Below, piece after piece: positions 12,328 through 25,700 of a stretch of 64,000 bases of DNA; within the stretch, counting starts at the first letter, position 1, and each line of letters opens with the position of its first letter. Origin of the DNA: Marasmius tenuissimus (Eukaryota; Basidiomycota; Agaricomycetes; Agaricales; Marasmiaceae); assembly GCA_029532415.1 (NCBI GenBank), contig JAQOTA010000053.1:2666001-2730000 (forward strand), in the 5' to 3' direction. The position numbers were made by a program, and so were the translations under genes. Below the pieces are notes generated by a model, which was given only the letters and a program-made list of their open reading frames with translations, was not told where the DNA came from and searched no databases.

Positions 12328-12464
12328 CGTGGGGAGTCAAAAAGGAACGAGCGCTTCTCGAAGCTTGAAGCGCTGGTGGTACGTACGGGAGCGTCACGTG
12401 CTCATTGATTCAATTGTCCGGGACCAAAGCCTCCGTCAACCTTTTCTTCGTCCATACTATCACT

Positions 12465-14585
12465 ATGTCCGATTTCGACGATGAACTCCTTGAACTTGTA
12501 GAGGCAGGCTCTGAGAAGGAGAAGAAGCGCAAAAGGACCAAGTCCAAGTCTGGAGCATCTTCAAAACGGCGCAAAGCAAGGTGTGTCTCGGGCGTACTAG
12601 TAACAGCCGTCAATCTGCTCAATGCACCATCGCCAACAGCGTTTCAGATGATGACGGACCTGAAAGTGAAGAAGAAGAAGATGACCCCTACCCTTTGGAG
12701 GGCAAATATGTGGACGAAGCCGACATGAACCGGTTAGTATGACTACCGCTGGAGTGCAAACTTCGTTGAACCTGGTTCACTATGGGTTCCAGACTCTTGC
12801 AAATGTCAGAAGTCGAAAGAGAAGAGATCCTCTCTCAAAGAGCAGAAGAGAGGCAGCGAATACAGGACAAGCGAGCTCTCCAGCAGATGGTCAAGGATCA
12901 GAGAGCGGACGGAGATAGTGTTGCGAAGGCTGCCAAACGTGTGTCCCTTCTTGGGACTGCCATCCATCGACTCAATTGATGTAATTCAGGTCAGCACACT
13001 GCTCGAGGTGCCACAAAAGAAAAAAGTAGGAAACTGGACGAATTGAAGGCCAAACGTAGGGCAAAAGACGAGAAAAACAAGGTAACCATTTAGGCTCACT
13101 TCACTGCCAACTCAGCCCTAAACACGTGTACTGACCATCTTCAGAACCGGGACTCGTCGCCGAAACGAGAGCGGTCATCCTCACCGATGGATATGGACAT
13201 GGAGACGTCCTCTGAGGAAGAAGAAGAGGAGGGTATGATCAGCAAGGCAGAACAGGAAGAAGACACTTACGGCCGCAGAACTTCCGAACCTGATACCCCT
13301 GTCACTCTTGCGGACCTGGAGGCTTGTCGCCTCAATCGCAACAAGCTTGCGAAGCATTGCATGATGCCATGGTTCGACAAATATGTCGAAGGTACGAGGT
13401 TGCAGTAAAGGTGGTGTATAAGTGTTCATCATTTTTCCACCGTCAGGAGCATGGGTTCGGTACCTCATTGGAAGCTCAGACGATGGCCCGGTATATCGCA
13501 TTTGCCAAATAGACCGTGCGTATAATAGTCTAGTTCTCGTACATGAGATCACCGCTCACGTCGACACAGGTCTTTGCGATGAAGCTTCGAAGCCGTACAA
13601 GATTGACAATACAACATTCGACCGAAACGTCGAGCTCATACATGGAAAAAGCAGAAAGACTTTCCCGCTTGACAAGGTTTCGAATAGTTCATTCTCACCG
13701 GTTCGTCCTTCAAGAAAAGCGCGGAAGCCTCTCTCAATATAACCTTTGTTCAGAAAGAGTTTGACCGGTTCAAGGGGCAGTATCAATCGGATAAGATACC
13801 GTTACCAACCAAGAACGTCGTCGCCGCGAAGGTGGCCCAGCTAGAGCAGCTGAGCTCGCAACCAATGACCGAGGTCATTTGCATTAACTTTTTCATCCAA
13901 GGGAGGTTCTGACCGGAGTGCTTTTTTCTTTCTCTCCAGAGCGACATTGCCGCCATGCTACTCCGGAAAGGGCAACTCAGCACGAACCGTCCTGGAGCTC
14001 ACACAACGTTTGAGCGAGCACGACTCGTGCAAGAACGCACGCTTGCTCAGCGACGACAGGACTACAAGGAGGTGGCTGAGATTGACGCTAAACTTGCCGA
14101 ATTCGACGCTCAACACGGGATTAGATCTAATGGTGCAAGTAGGGAAGGCACACCTGGAGTCAAGGCCCAAAATGAAAGCAAGAGCGATGTACTAGCGATG
14201 CTCAGTGAGAAGAATCGCAAAGCCAATGCCGAAGCCGTTCGTCGTGCCGAGATCATGGAAGCCGAGAAAAGAAGACGAGAACGCAAGCTAGCTATGTCTG
14301 GCAGTGGTACTGCTACGCCTACCGACCCGAGCGCAAGGCTGCGGACTGTTCCGAGGACATTCAACGCCGCAACACCGACCTCGAGGTATGCTGTGGACCT
14401 TTCGCCTGTTTCGTTGCTCCCTCCTAACCCTTTCCAGGCCTGGGACACCATCCAATCCTACGCTAGCTGGGGCCAAAGTTGAGGTCTCGGCAATCACTGA
14501 CTCGCCTTCACAGTCGAATGGAACAGTCAAAACCTTTGAAGCATTGGTCATTGAATCTGTAGAGATTGATCTCGGAGACTTTTAG
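12465..14585 (+). CDS. rtf1: RNA polymerase II-associated factor Rtf1
   Basis: Nuclear subunit of the Paf1 complex, which rides on elongating RNA polymerase II and promotes H2B ubiquitination. The N-terminus is acidic (MSDFDDELLELVEAGSEKE) followed by a basic Ser/Lys/Arg region, then a predicted helical histone-modification segment rich in Glu, Arg and Gln (RAEERQRIQDKRALQQMV). The Plus3 domain follows (LADLEACRLNRNKLAKH, WVRYLIGSSDDGPVYRICQI, PYKIDNTTFDRNVELIHG). The C-terminal half contains an Arg/Glu coiled coil and short Ser/Thr/Pro stretches, ending VIESVEIDLGDF. Five or more small introns are needed. The start is the ATG after the ACTATC context at 12465; it matches the conserved MSDFDDELL opening rather than the alternative upstream in-frame codon. 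Confidence 0.92.
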
Positions 14586-14947
14586 ATACCAATCAACAAT
14601 ATCTCTCTCTCTCTCTCCGTATCACCAGTGAGCCCCGACCACATCTGTATCTAAATACTCGAGTACAGCACGAGAAAAGCACACCACATTATTTAATTGG
14701 TCGGACTCTATCATTATTCTCATCACTGGGTCTTTCATGTAGATAAAATACGTTTTGGAATATAAACATTGCATCATGTCGACATGGGCCATAGGAAAGA
14801 ACAGTACAGAACTCACCAGAACTGTGTCGACGCGTCGGGTAAGTGAGGTCATCATCGCGATCTGATGATGATCTGCAATGTCGATTCGCGCGCTTCTTTC
14901 TGGATACGTTCCTTTACCTTCAACTCCCACCACCAACGCCCCCAATC
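14586..14947. other. Intergenic region, RTF1 to Hikeshi
   Basis: This 362-bp gap contains a short (TC)n microsatellite near 14602-14618 just after the RTF1 stop. I see no gene. It should contain the RTF1 3' UTR and the promoter of the Hikeshi-like gene. Confidence 0.5.
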
Positions 14948-15612
14948 ATGTTTGGCTGCTGCGTTGCGGGCCGTCTCTTGCAGACAAACATACAACAGGT
15001 GGACGAAACTCATGCGCTATTTGAAATACCCAACGCCAGCACAATCAATCATGTCTGTGTTTTCTTGTTGGGGACGACCCCATTCCCCGACGGATACGGT
15101 GCGACCGTGCACTTCCACTGGCCCGGGAAAGGGTTTCAGCTGTTAGGGATGTGAGTGTTCGATCGAGACCAAGCATCGCGTCAGTTCACAATGGTGTTTT
15201 TAGGCTTTCAAACGAAAAGCCTTCTGCGATCTTCCGACTTCGAGGAACGTTCTCTTCGTCAACCAACTACGCTGCATTCGATGCTATGGACACCTCTTCA
15301 CAGACGCCATCTTCCTCATCGGATGTCACAGCTATGTTGGGCATATCGATAGAGCCTTTACACCAAATTCAGCCACAAATAGACACCTTACATTCGGCTG
15401 TCACTACAGTCGCCAAACCTTCACTAGCTCAGAACCCCGCTCTTTTCGCAGAGAGAATTGTCAAACATCTCTACAACTACATCACAAGTTACTCCGGCGG
15501 TCCCGCTGGTAGCCAGACAATGGTTCCAATGTCCCTAGTCGCGAAATGGTACGAGAACTTCACGACTAAACTAAAGACGGCTGGGACGGGCTTTTTGGAG
15601 AGGGAAGAATAA
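14948..15612 (+). CDS. Hikeshi/OPI10 family Hsp70 import carrier
   Basis: Hikeshi carries ATP-form Hsp70 into the nucleus under heat stress; the yeast relative is Opi10. Two exons give about 203 residues, the usual family length. The N-terminal domain shows MFGCCVAGRLLQTNIQQV, then VCVFLLGTTPFPDGYGATVHFHWPG, the family's FG-binding jelly-roll core. The short intron splits the Met codon after FQLLG. The C-terminal part has FAERIVKHLYNYITSY and ends VPMSLVAKWYENFTTKLKTA with a final FLEREE, matching the helical C-terminal domain. No targeting signal is seen, so it should be cytosolic/nuclear. The start is the first ATG that opens the conserved MFG sequence. Confidence 0.93.
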
Positions 15613-16198
15613 TCACCACCTCTCGGTATCAGAGGGAATATCATAGAAGGGACCCGCAGCAGAGTTGCAACAGTATGAATTATCTTTTGTCTATCTATGT
15701 ATACATTGTCCTAAATACCACAAATTTGCTTGCCGGACGCGAACTTGTTTACGTGCATTGTCTACTAGACTCGAACCCAGCAGCGACGCACGGTGTGGGG
15801 TCCCTACCCCTTCACCGGCGCAGCAGCTTTTGAACGACTGTCTTCAAAACTCTGACGGGGCGACCTGGCTCGAGTCTAATTGTCTACCTGCATAATCGCC
15901 GGGGAGCAATATGCAAAACTTTCATCGCCAGTATAAATTTATTTTTGCTGAGAAGCGCAAAGTGATTTGGACTGCTTCCCATTAGAGATGGCTAAACTCG
16001 GAGACGTACTGGGAGTATAGAACAAAACGCAGGCAGAAAGAAGGTGCAGAGGGGAGTAATAAACAGTAGGTATAATGTTATAAATACAGCGCTAAAAGAC
16101 ACCAGGGCTCTGGGAAAAAACAGAGAAAAGCACAGTACTATCCGTCTGAAAGCCGAAAATTACAGCGGTCAAGAAAAACAAGATGCAATATCGAATGA
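15613..16198. other. Convergent 3' intergenic region
   Basis: About 590 bp lie between two converging genes. No open frame begins with ATG and resembles a protein. It is probably 3' UTR sequence from both sides. Confidence 0.5.
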
Positions 16199-19100
16199 TT
16201 AAACAGAATTGTCTAAGGGCCATGCGGGGTGTTCATTAGCGATGGGAGGTAGGTACGGCACGGCTCGAACACTCACCGTAATTAATGTATGGTTGTGGCA
16301 GGAACATCTGTGATGAAGGATGGGATTGAACAGAGGAGTTCTGAGACTGATGCGGGACCTGATCGTAGGCGGTTTGAGCGTTAATAGGCTGGGGGTAGGC
16401 CGCGTTATTGTAGTTGCCCCAATACTGGGAGGGATAGCGGATCTCGATTGACGAACTGTCCGTTTGGTGATGCATGGATGGGTGAGGGGAGCTGCGGTGC
16501 TGTCCATGCATCGAACGGTCATTCACCATGCCAGTGCTATAAGACTGTGGCATGGCAGAGGTCGTGAGAGATCCCGCGTAGTCCATCTGGTCGAAGTGAT
16601 GCTCTGGCGTCCACCGGTGGTCCGCCCGATAGTACGCCGAGTTCTGAGGCGATTGTGATGGAATAGATCCGCGAGGAGGCTCGGAATTGTGGCCATATTG
16701 AGAATTAGCATTAGGACTGTAATCATCGTCCTTGACCGGGGAATGTGAGGTATAAGAAGCTCTAGCGCCCGACTGCGACCTCTCGTCTATGGTTGTCTTG
16801 CTGTAGGGACGTTTCCGGCTGTCCAGAGGCTCGTGAGAGGACCCAGGGACGCGTTCCTCTGAGTCGAGGCGATTTATTTTGGTTCCCTTGAGGAGTTCGA
16901 CTGCCCGACCCGCGCTCGGCCAGACGATCTCTATTGCGTGTAGCAGCTCCATACATCTATTCAGTCCGTGGCCGGCTTGAGGATCGTTGGGAAACATTGA
17001 CACTGTGACAAAATTTAAACGGTCATGTGCGGAGGCGAAGGGGGGACTCGACTCACGGGCTGTTACGTGCATTAGACTAGCGGTGAAAAGATAATAACAA
17101 ATGAAAGCGGAACAGGATCTGGGCGAGTAGTTGTCAATGTACAAGGATGCTATATGTTGTCTAGATCAGAGAAGGTCGATGTGGAATGTCTTCGTCGCGT
17201 ACCTATCGAGGTTATTCGGTTGGCAGCCCCTGTCGATAACTCGTAGTGCCTTTTGGTTGCTGCCCGAAGATCATCGTCTTCGTTGCTGAATGGAGAATAG
17301 ATCAGAAGCTGAGCTGTGGAGATGTTTGAGACACACTCACGTTTTATTTCCCGTCGAAGTCATCCTCATGCTGAAACGAAGGTCAATTAGTGGTTTTGAG
17401 GACACTCACTTGCACGACTTACAAAGGCCGATGCAGAAGGAGAACAGCACACCAATATTGCATGTGCAGGGTGAGAACATGAGGCGAAGGGACCACTTTG
17501 GAAGACGGAGGCTCATATCTGAGATGTTCCGGTAGCTCATAAAGCCATTTGTCCAGGATACCTTCCAGAAACACGGACTCCCCGTGGCGACTGCAGACGG
17601 GGCGTACGGCATAGATGGCCTGAATGACCATGCTCACGATCCCAGCTAAAGCGGTGTCGTGTGAGCCCGAAGAATGAATGGGGAGGTTTGCATCACTTAC
17701 ACAATGTAGCAGAAGCATTGAAACACGATATGATCTTGCCGGGACCACGGTGCTCCATATCATCGTCTCTAGGGGGAGGACAAGGTTCGTCCTCTTCGGG
17801 CTGGGAAGATTGACGTGAGTAACTGCGCACCGTGTTGAGAGGCTATGTAACAACGTACGTCAGCCTCGCTCGGAAGGAGCGTATCGAAGTCACGTTCGAA
17901 TATCATGAGCGGACGGCCTGTGGTACACCGACTTCAGAAATCAAATAGTAGTCAGTCGTGTGTGAAACTCACCAATATAGGAGGAGACATATTTGTCCAT
18001 AACCACACACGAGAACCAGATCCTCCGACGCTCCTGCAACTCCCGGTCTCCAAAGATTCTGCCGCCCAATACCGCTCTTGTCCATCCGTCCGCGCGGCGG
18101 TGCATACCCAGGTCTTGGGCCATACGAATGGCCATTCCGACATATGTCCATGCCTCACCCATGGCTCCAATCCCGATCTCCCTGTAGCCCATCAAGAGGA
18201 GCGCTTGACATGTCTCCGGTTGGGAATTCACATAAGAGTGTTCTAGTAGCCTCTGGGCCTGCTCGAAATAGTCGTCACCAGCATCCCACATGGGATGGGC
18301 TTCCGTCTGCTTTGTGCTTGGTGAGAGGCGATCGGGAGGATCTGAGTGTCGAGCGGCTACGGCAAACATAGCGAACAGTAACAGTGCAGGGACACGACGC
18401 CGGCGGCTATTGTAAGGAGAAGGGTTGGTTGGGCTGAAATCAGAGGTTGATGTAGCAGGAGTGAGTTGGGGTGAGAGAAGGCCGGAAGGGGAGGAGGAAG
18501 AGGAAAAGGCTCGTAAGTTGTCAAAGAAAACTCGTTTGTGAACGACCGGTAGGACGGGGTGTACATGAGCAAAGTACAGGTTCAACAGTTTCTCTTGAAC
18601 ATATGGCGAAGGAAGTTGACTGATAGGACTTGCGTCTGCCGAGTCACCAGAGAGGGGTGATCGGGACATGGGTGGCCAAATTCTTGCTTTAGGAAAGCGC
18701 CTGCGAACGAAAGTAACGATTACGGGCTACACCTGAACTGAGAAAGAAACAAGCATACCAGATACCTCCTGCGTTCCTGCCATCCACTCGCTCATTCGTA
18801 TCCAGAATGTAAAGTCCGCTGGCTTTTCCGTGATACCTGACTTGCTCGTCCTCGTTCAAACTGAGCTGACCTATCGCACTGGGAATTTCTTCCTCATCAT
18901 CAGAGACATTCTCGGCGACATTGGAGCGAAGAGAGATTGGGCGAGTCGCAGACCCGGAGCCTGCGTTCCTGACATTGAGATCGTGTGGCTGTCGGGCGCT
19001 CAAATCCGACGCAAAAGGTGACCGAGAAAGTCCGATGGATCGGCCTGGGGAGGCGGAGGACCGACTAGACAGTGGGCGACCGATTGGACTGTTGACCGAA

Positions 19101-20560
19101 ACGGAGGTAGAGGACATCGAATCAGCTCTCTGGGCTCCGTCGAGATCGTCAGCATAGGACTCGCGGATCCTTCGACGTTGACGACGAGTCGGCGAGCTTT
19201 CACTATCATCGGTAGTGGCCGTCGATGGTCGTTCACGAGGCAAACTCGTCATGATGGAAGGGCGAGTATGTCTACCCTCTAACTCGCTATCCGAGACCTC
19301 GAGGATGGGGTTCCGCGGCGTGTCCATCTTGTTGTCTTTTACTCGAGCTCGTGCCATGTTTCGTAGCATCGCAGTTACCCCGTCTTGCCATTCGTTCGAG
19401 GGGCTGAATGATAATTATGTTTTCTCAGACTGCTTCCAGGCTATCAATGTGAAAACTTACTGTGTGGACGCCAATTCATTGCTCTCGTTGTGCTCCTTTG
19501 TTTGGGCATGTCGTCCCTTGGTTCCATTTGCGACCCGACTGTTATCCCGCTCCCTCCCCTTCACACCATACGATGAGTTGTCGACGCGATTGATAATATC
19601 CTTTGCAAGAGGATCCTGTAACGATGGAGGTTATCAGTTAAGACGCCGTTTGCTGTTATGTCTCCAAAAGGGAACAGGTCTTGGGTTAACAGCTAACGTA
19701 CCTGAGAGATGTCCCTAAGAAGGGTTTTAGCCCGGTCGTCTTCACAAGACAGCATTATTCCCAGCAGGGCTTCCGTCTGGTGGAGTCGCGCTTCGATGGC
19801 ATCAATGTAACCCTTTGGGGGTCCACGTTTTCTCGAAGGGCCCAGAAAGGTGCAGCCTAAAGATCGACGTCAATGGAATGTCTATGCCCTGAGCGTGGCA
19901 CTCACTAGTCCCAAGCATCACACAGTTTCTGCATGGTTCACCATTGGAAGTGCGTTCACATTTGCATTTAGACTTCCGACATTGGTCGCAGGCTAGGAAA
20001 GAAATATCAGCGGTTGACCCAGACCACAGAAGCATAGAACTACCTTTGCTGCTTCGACGCCGTATCATGCGTTCGCCTGGAGTGAGGTCAGTTTCGGAAA
20101 GGCGTGCATGATGAACGGTACCACGGTTATGTTCAACCAAGTCCGGGACCTCGTCTCCATCGTCGGAAAACGACATAGAGTATGGAACGTGAATAGGATC
20201 ATATCGTTCCAAGTTGAGAAGTCCGGTGTCGCTTGAGTTATGAGATTGCTGAGTGGGGAGTCCCGATCCCGCCGTCCAGTGATGACTCCCAGACGACATA
20301 GCATGGAATCCTGCGGACTGGCCTGCTCCAAAGTGAAACAAGGATGGTGGTGGTATGCTAATACGCGGGGCAGATGCTCGACGTGATACTGGGTGTGAGG
20401 CGTGGGATGAAGGTCGATGAGAGCAAGGATGGTCGTGGTATGGCTGCAGAGAATCAGAACAGGACGAGATTAGATCGGGGGAAGGAGAGGTTTCTGCCTT
20501 GACCGGAACATAGTGTTCTGAAGTGATATAAGGTGGTTCAGTCACAGGAAAATGGCCCAT
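16199..20560 (-). CDS. XlnR-like Zn2Cys6 transcription factor
   Basis: Nuclear fungal-specific activator of roughly 1,000 residues. The N-terminal third is Ser/Pro/His-rich. The binuclear zinc cluster is made across two introns: SKA-CDQCRKSKCKCERTSN then EPCRNCVMLGTS-C, pattern C-x2-C-x6-C-x8-C-x2-C-x6-C. It is followed by GPSRKRGPPKGYIDAIEARLHQ, the linker and short coiled coil found in this group. The middle homology region (fungal_trans, PF04082) shows YFAHVHPVLPVVHKRVFF, ALLLFAMFAVAARHSD, YVGMAIRMAQDLGMHR and RRRIWFSCVVMDKY. The tail is Tyr/Ser/Gln-rich. A last intron gives the ending NYDNSV. The start is placed at the first ATG in frame (GHFPVTEPPY), because the codon further upstream is TTG. 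Relatives in ascomycetes control xylanase and cellulase genes; a similar role here is inference, though secreted wall-degrading enzymes lie nearby. Confidence 0.85.
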
Positions 20561-22712
20561 GCCTGACACGGGGAGAATTGGGGCCGTGGGCAACCCTTGT
20601 ACGTGCGTTCGGAGCGCAGAAAGAGAGTGGCGAAGATAACTGAAAAGAACTTACATTGAGGTCAATGTCATAAATTGCAAAAACCGATCCGAGGCAGTAA
20701 AACAAATATTGGGGAGGTTTCCCTCCCACCCATTTTCAACCAACCTTCGTGGCGGGAAGTAACTCATTTTTCGGCCCGATTTCTAGGGCACATGGTGATC
20801 TTGACCAGATTTGGACATCATCTCCAAAAAGGGCAAGATGGATTTCCGCTCCGCCTCACTCGGGTAAGAATCTTCAAACTTCAATTCTCTGGCACTGCCT
20901 TTCTGCTTTCTACTTCTCTCCATGTCAGCCTCTTCAATGGAAACATTGCAGCATTGACGAGCCTGCAGTACGCAACGCCGGGATCTGTTATCTCCGCTTC
21001 GTGGGACCTCGACCCTCGATCGCTCCCTACATTTTCAAGCTCGGGAAGCGACCCGCGAAAATCAAATTCTTGGTCGAGGTGTGGCGAAAAGTGGCGAGCA
21101 AACGTTAACGTAGTAAGAGGCAGAGTCGCAGGCCCTTGAAGGCCCTTGCCAGCAAAATGAGCAGGTTTTCTCGAGCAAGTGACTCAAGTGGCCCTCCCTT
21201 CGGGTCTACCGCCATTGGGTGGACCTCTCCATGTTTGTGTCCATTTTCAATCGACCAGATCTAGGCGAGAGATCTTGAAAATCATGCTCTGTGTTTTAAG
21301 GCCGAACATCAAATACTTCCACTCGAGTAAACCTGGAATGGCAGGCCCCAAGGGGCAATCAACGACTACGGTCTGAAGAAGCCTTCGTGCCGATTAGTTA
21401 GTGAATATAAGTACGTGAACAGTCGACAGTAAATACCGGCTGGTCAATCAATAGTGTTACTTAGCTTCTCGTGGCAGATGCTTGGAGTGGTCCGCCAATT
21501 GCCGAGTATTCTTGACCCCCAGCGCGCAATCGACCCTCATCGACCCCGGATAATGATGATCGACGTAAACAATCTTCCGGATAAATGATTAGCCTTCAAA
21601 ATTCGCGCTACTTACCCCGAGAGGTGTAGAGGCTGTAGAGGCCCACCAATCTCATTCTGAGCCTCTGGAATGTGATCCATATGCGCAAGGATCTTCCCTG
21701 GCGATCGCTGCCTACCCTGTCCTCCGCCGTAGGCAGGTGGGCTTGAGGAGACTGTTGTCATCCGCGTTGCCTAGTGGGTAAGAATCAAGTTTACAAGTCC
21801 TTCTCTATCTTCTCAACCAGTTCGTCACCGAGCCATTCAATATGTTTCATAGGTGGTTTCATGTGCACTGTGCTGTATTGCCAAACGAAATGTCCACACC
21901 AGTAACCACTTCTCTCGGTATTCAACGTCTTTAAACCCCTCTATTACCCCCACATCCTCGACCTTGTTCCACTTACAGATTATTACAGGTCCCAAACATC
22001 GGCACGCTTGGGGACTCGAGGGGCAGCGCGAGGCTCGCAATTCCGCCCCTTATGTTCTATGTCAATTCAAGAGTCCTGAACTTACCCTTGCTCCAGGCTA
22101 GTCCATTATCCACGACCCGTGTAGCCCGGGAAGAGAACAGAATCTTCCTCAGTGGCTTAGAGCTCATTACACGACGCCTTAGATGTTCCTGAAAAGCTGT
22201 TGATACTGCCTAAATACATACCGGCGGAAGGCTACCGACCCTCGCATCCGGCGCAATCGTATGTCAGCTATTCAATGCATTGAATGTACTCCTTCGTTTT
22301 GGTTTGGAGCCTAGCGATAATGAACAATTTTTTGAATTATGATCCTCGAGATAATGGAGCCATTCGACGGAACAGCCCTACTGCAGGAGTTCCGCAGAAA
22401 CTGATATTCTTAGTACGTTCACAGCTATGTATAGTTTAGTGCGGGAGCTGAAAGCAAAGACATGTCATGAAAAGAGACGGACCCGGAGGACTAAAAGAGG
22501 TAATGGGCCTCCGAAACATCATTATATGTGCAGAACCACTGTCGAAGTATCGTAATCCGACCGAAGTCTTCCAAGCGAACAAGAAAAGGACATGCGGAGA
22601 CATATGTAAAGCAAAAACAAAAGGTCGCCGTTTGGGTGCATCAAATACAAATAACATATGTTCAACAACTTCAAGGGTCAAAGGGTGAAAGTGGGAAAAT
22701 GAAGATGCTTTG
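20561..22712. other. Long intergenic region upstream of XlnR-like gene
   Basis: This 2.15-kb stretch holds no convincing gene. A 119-codon frame (20749-21108) and others show no family features. It probably contains a long 5' leader and promoter of the transcription factor and the 3' UTR of the Sds3-like gene. A possible 5'-UTR donor (GTAAGT) lies about 100 bp upstream of the chosen start. Confidence 0.45.
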
Positions 22713-25700
22713 CTATGATTTTCCTTCTATGGTTTGTACGGTCGCACTATGCTTGGAAACCGAACTTTCTGAAGGTGTCTTGGACAGAACAGGTGTCGGC
22801 CCGATATCACTAACCTCATTCTTCAAAGCATCTCCTGGATCTGCGGTTACTTTACCGGCGGGAACAGGTTTTGGGCCGCCTGTGCTAGACAACGGGGGCG
22901 ACGAACGGTCCCGCAGGACCACAGGAGATTGTGTCCTCGAATTAATGCCCGAAGTATTCATGCTTCTCGGACTACTCGTCCTCACGGGAGGTCGGGGCGG
23001 AGAGGACGGATTTGATGAGGGTCCGTAAATGGAGGGTCCTGGAGCCGGCGTAGCACCAGCACTCTTGGGTGGTGCGGACAACTCTTCTTGAGGTCGGACT
23101 TTTGGGGGAGGAGGAGTACCCCATGATGGTCGAGGTGATACCATAGAACCATTCACGTTTGCTGACGGAGGCTGCGGAGGTATTTTGGCGTACTGCGATG
23201 TCCCCAAGGCGAAAGGGACAGGAACGGGTCGATCACGCTCACGGTCAAGTTCGCGGTCGTGATCCCGCTCTCTTTCTCGTTCTCGTTCGTCAGGGATGGC
23301 TGAGGGTGGTCGACTTCCTATATGTGGCGGTTGGGGGGGAGGGGCAGACTTGGATAGCGTGTCTCTGGACAGCCTAGGGCTGGTGGACTGGCTAGGAGGA
23401 TGCGAATAGTTATTCGTCTGTGAATTCGACTGCATATGGTGGTGATGAAGAACATGATGATGATGATGCGGCTTGCCATGGTGGTGGTGATGTGGGACTT
23501 GGAAATGGTGGGAATGAGGGGATGATTGAGAGCCAGACGCCGTTCCTTGAGGGGGACCTTGATTAGGAGTGGAGCTACCGACGCTACCCACACCCGCGCT
23601 GTCAGCTATCCTCGTCGTTCCGTTGGGACCAGCGTGCCGCTGTTGCTTCTCCCGTTCAACTTCTCTCTCTTTCTCTCGTCTCTCACGCTCTCGATCCCCC
23701 TCTCGCCGTGGCCGTTCTTTGTCGCGATGTCTGTCCTCTTCTTCGCCCGGCCACCTGGAGTTGTTGGTAGCCGAACCATGCATGCCCCCAATACCAAAGC
23801 CTCCCATGCCCATCCCAGCCCCCATCCACTGACCGCTCTCCTTTGTCGCGGGGCCCCCTGGAGGTGACACTGACCGACGTCCATGGCCTATACCAGAAAC
23901 GTGCCTCTCCCTGTCCCTTTCACGCTCTCGTTCCCTGTCTCTCCCCGTCGCGGGAGCGCCCATCCCATCGGGAAGCCCAGGAAATGCATGCGGCGGATGT
24001 CCTGTCCCGCTGCTGCCCGACAAGGAGCCCGATGGGTGATGGTGTGACCTCCCGCTCCCTGATGCCCCATTAGGTCCAGAGCCTGCATCCGGTCTTGGAC
24101 CTAACGATCCACCAGCACCGAACGGAGCAAAACCTGGTACGGGTCCTCCCTGGTGCGAGTGAGGTAACCCTTTCCCTCCGAAGGACGGAGGAAACGTATC
24201 ATTCATCATCGCTCCAGGATGGACGCCAGGCTGAAACTGTTGGCTAATATGAGGGTTCTCATATGGTGCGACTGGCGCTCCCGGCGGTGGTTGACCGGGT
24301 GGGAAGCCTCCTTGGGGTCCTGGCAACATAGGATAGCTGATGTGCTGCTGTTGCCGGCTGGAAGGGCCCATTCGTTGTCCGAGCGCATCTCGATGGCCAT
24401 GGTATGACTGATGGGGCTGAGGCAGATGGCCACCATGGCCGTGAGAGTCGTAAGCTCCTGACCTTCTGGCAGAGATGGAGTACAGAATGTCAAGATCGGC
24501 TTTAACATCGGCTGCAGTCAGAGTAGGGAGTTCAGGATAAGATAGAGGTGTTGGTGGATAGACCGACTCTCCGTCTCGGTGGCGACGCTTTGAGTTTTGG
24601 CGACCTCTAGTGTCTTTGTGGCTGAACGGGGCGTCTTCAATAAGTTCTCTTAATGTGGGTAACGGTCTACCGATGTCAGTAGGCATCGGGGGCAGCGTCC
24701 GCGCTTTGGAAACAAGGTATGTCAGACGATGGACAGTTGAGGCGGTGAGAATGACACACCTGGAATCGGGCGTTCCATTTGTCGGCGATCCCTCTCCAAT
24801 TTACGTTTCTTTCTATTGGTCTCTGCAATCATGTCTGTTTGTAATTCGTCTCTTTCGAGCTAAAAATAAGGAAAAGGTGAATGAAGTTAATCTTCTGTTA
24901 GGAAAGATATTGCCCGCACCTTCCACCACGACCAAGTGGCGTCTTCGTCGAGCTTTCGTTTACGTGAAATACTACTGAACTCGAAAGCGCGTTTGCGTGC
25001 GGCAAGTTCCAGCCGTTTGTCCTTTCTTCTGGACAGCTCGTTTTGGAGATAGATGAGTTCGGGGTGTGTGCCTACAGGAGAAAGTAGATGAGAACCTGCA
25101 GTCCAATCGTGGGTTCAAGGAAAGAGATCTACTTACCTTCATCGACCAACGATTCTTCCCAAGCGAGACTTTGCATCTTCTCCACATACAACTTTTCTCT
25201 GACCAATGCAAAACTAAGCTCAATGGTGGCCAGCATATCTAAAGCTTCGACACGATGTGCGGGCTGGAGATCCAATTCTTCGTCGTCGTCGTCATCCTCG
25301 GCAGGCTCTGGTTCTGGCTCCTCCTCCGGTTCCTCTGGTTCTTCGCGCTCTGGTTCATCATTGTCTTCTGGATCCTGCTCTTCTTCCTCAACATCCACCT
25401 CCATTTCATCCTCTTCGTCATCTTCAGCATCTACTTTCGCATCAGGTTCAGCAGTCTCCTCATCAGGACGCGCCTCATCTGGAGGGGTGACCTCTTCTTC
25501 AACTTCGACGTCAACATCTGGATCTTCGACCGTAGGCTCCCCATCAAGAGCTCCCTGGATGGTAGCGACACTGAGGCTCTCGGTTGTTTCGGGAATGACG
25601 ATAGGTGCAGGCTTATGTTTGGCCCTCCCGCCCTTCACTTTACGTCTAGCCTTCCCTTTTGCCTTTGCACCTTTGGCTTTCCGACCACTGGGTTTGGCAA

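Noticed and set aside
20561..20593. Longer N-terminus of the XlnR-like factor
   Set aside because: The codon at 20593 is TTG and no upstream exon joined in phase without stops; the first ATG at 20560 was used.
20749..21108. 119-codon open frame upstream of the XlnR-like gene
   Set aside because: No recognisable motif and no splice partners; lies in the probable leader/promoter.
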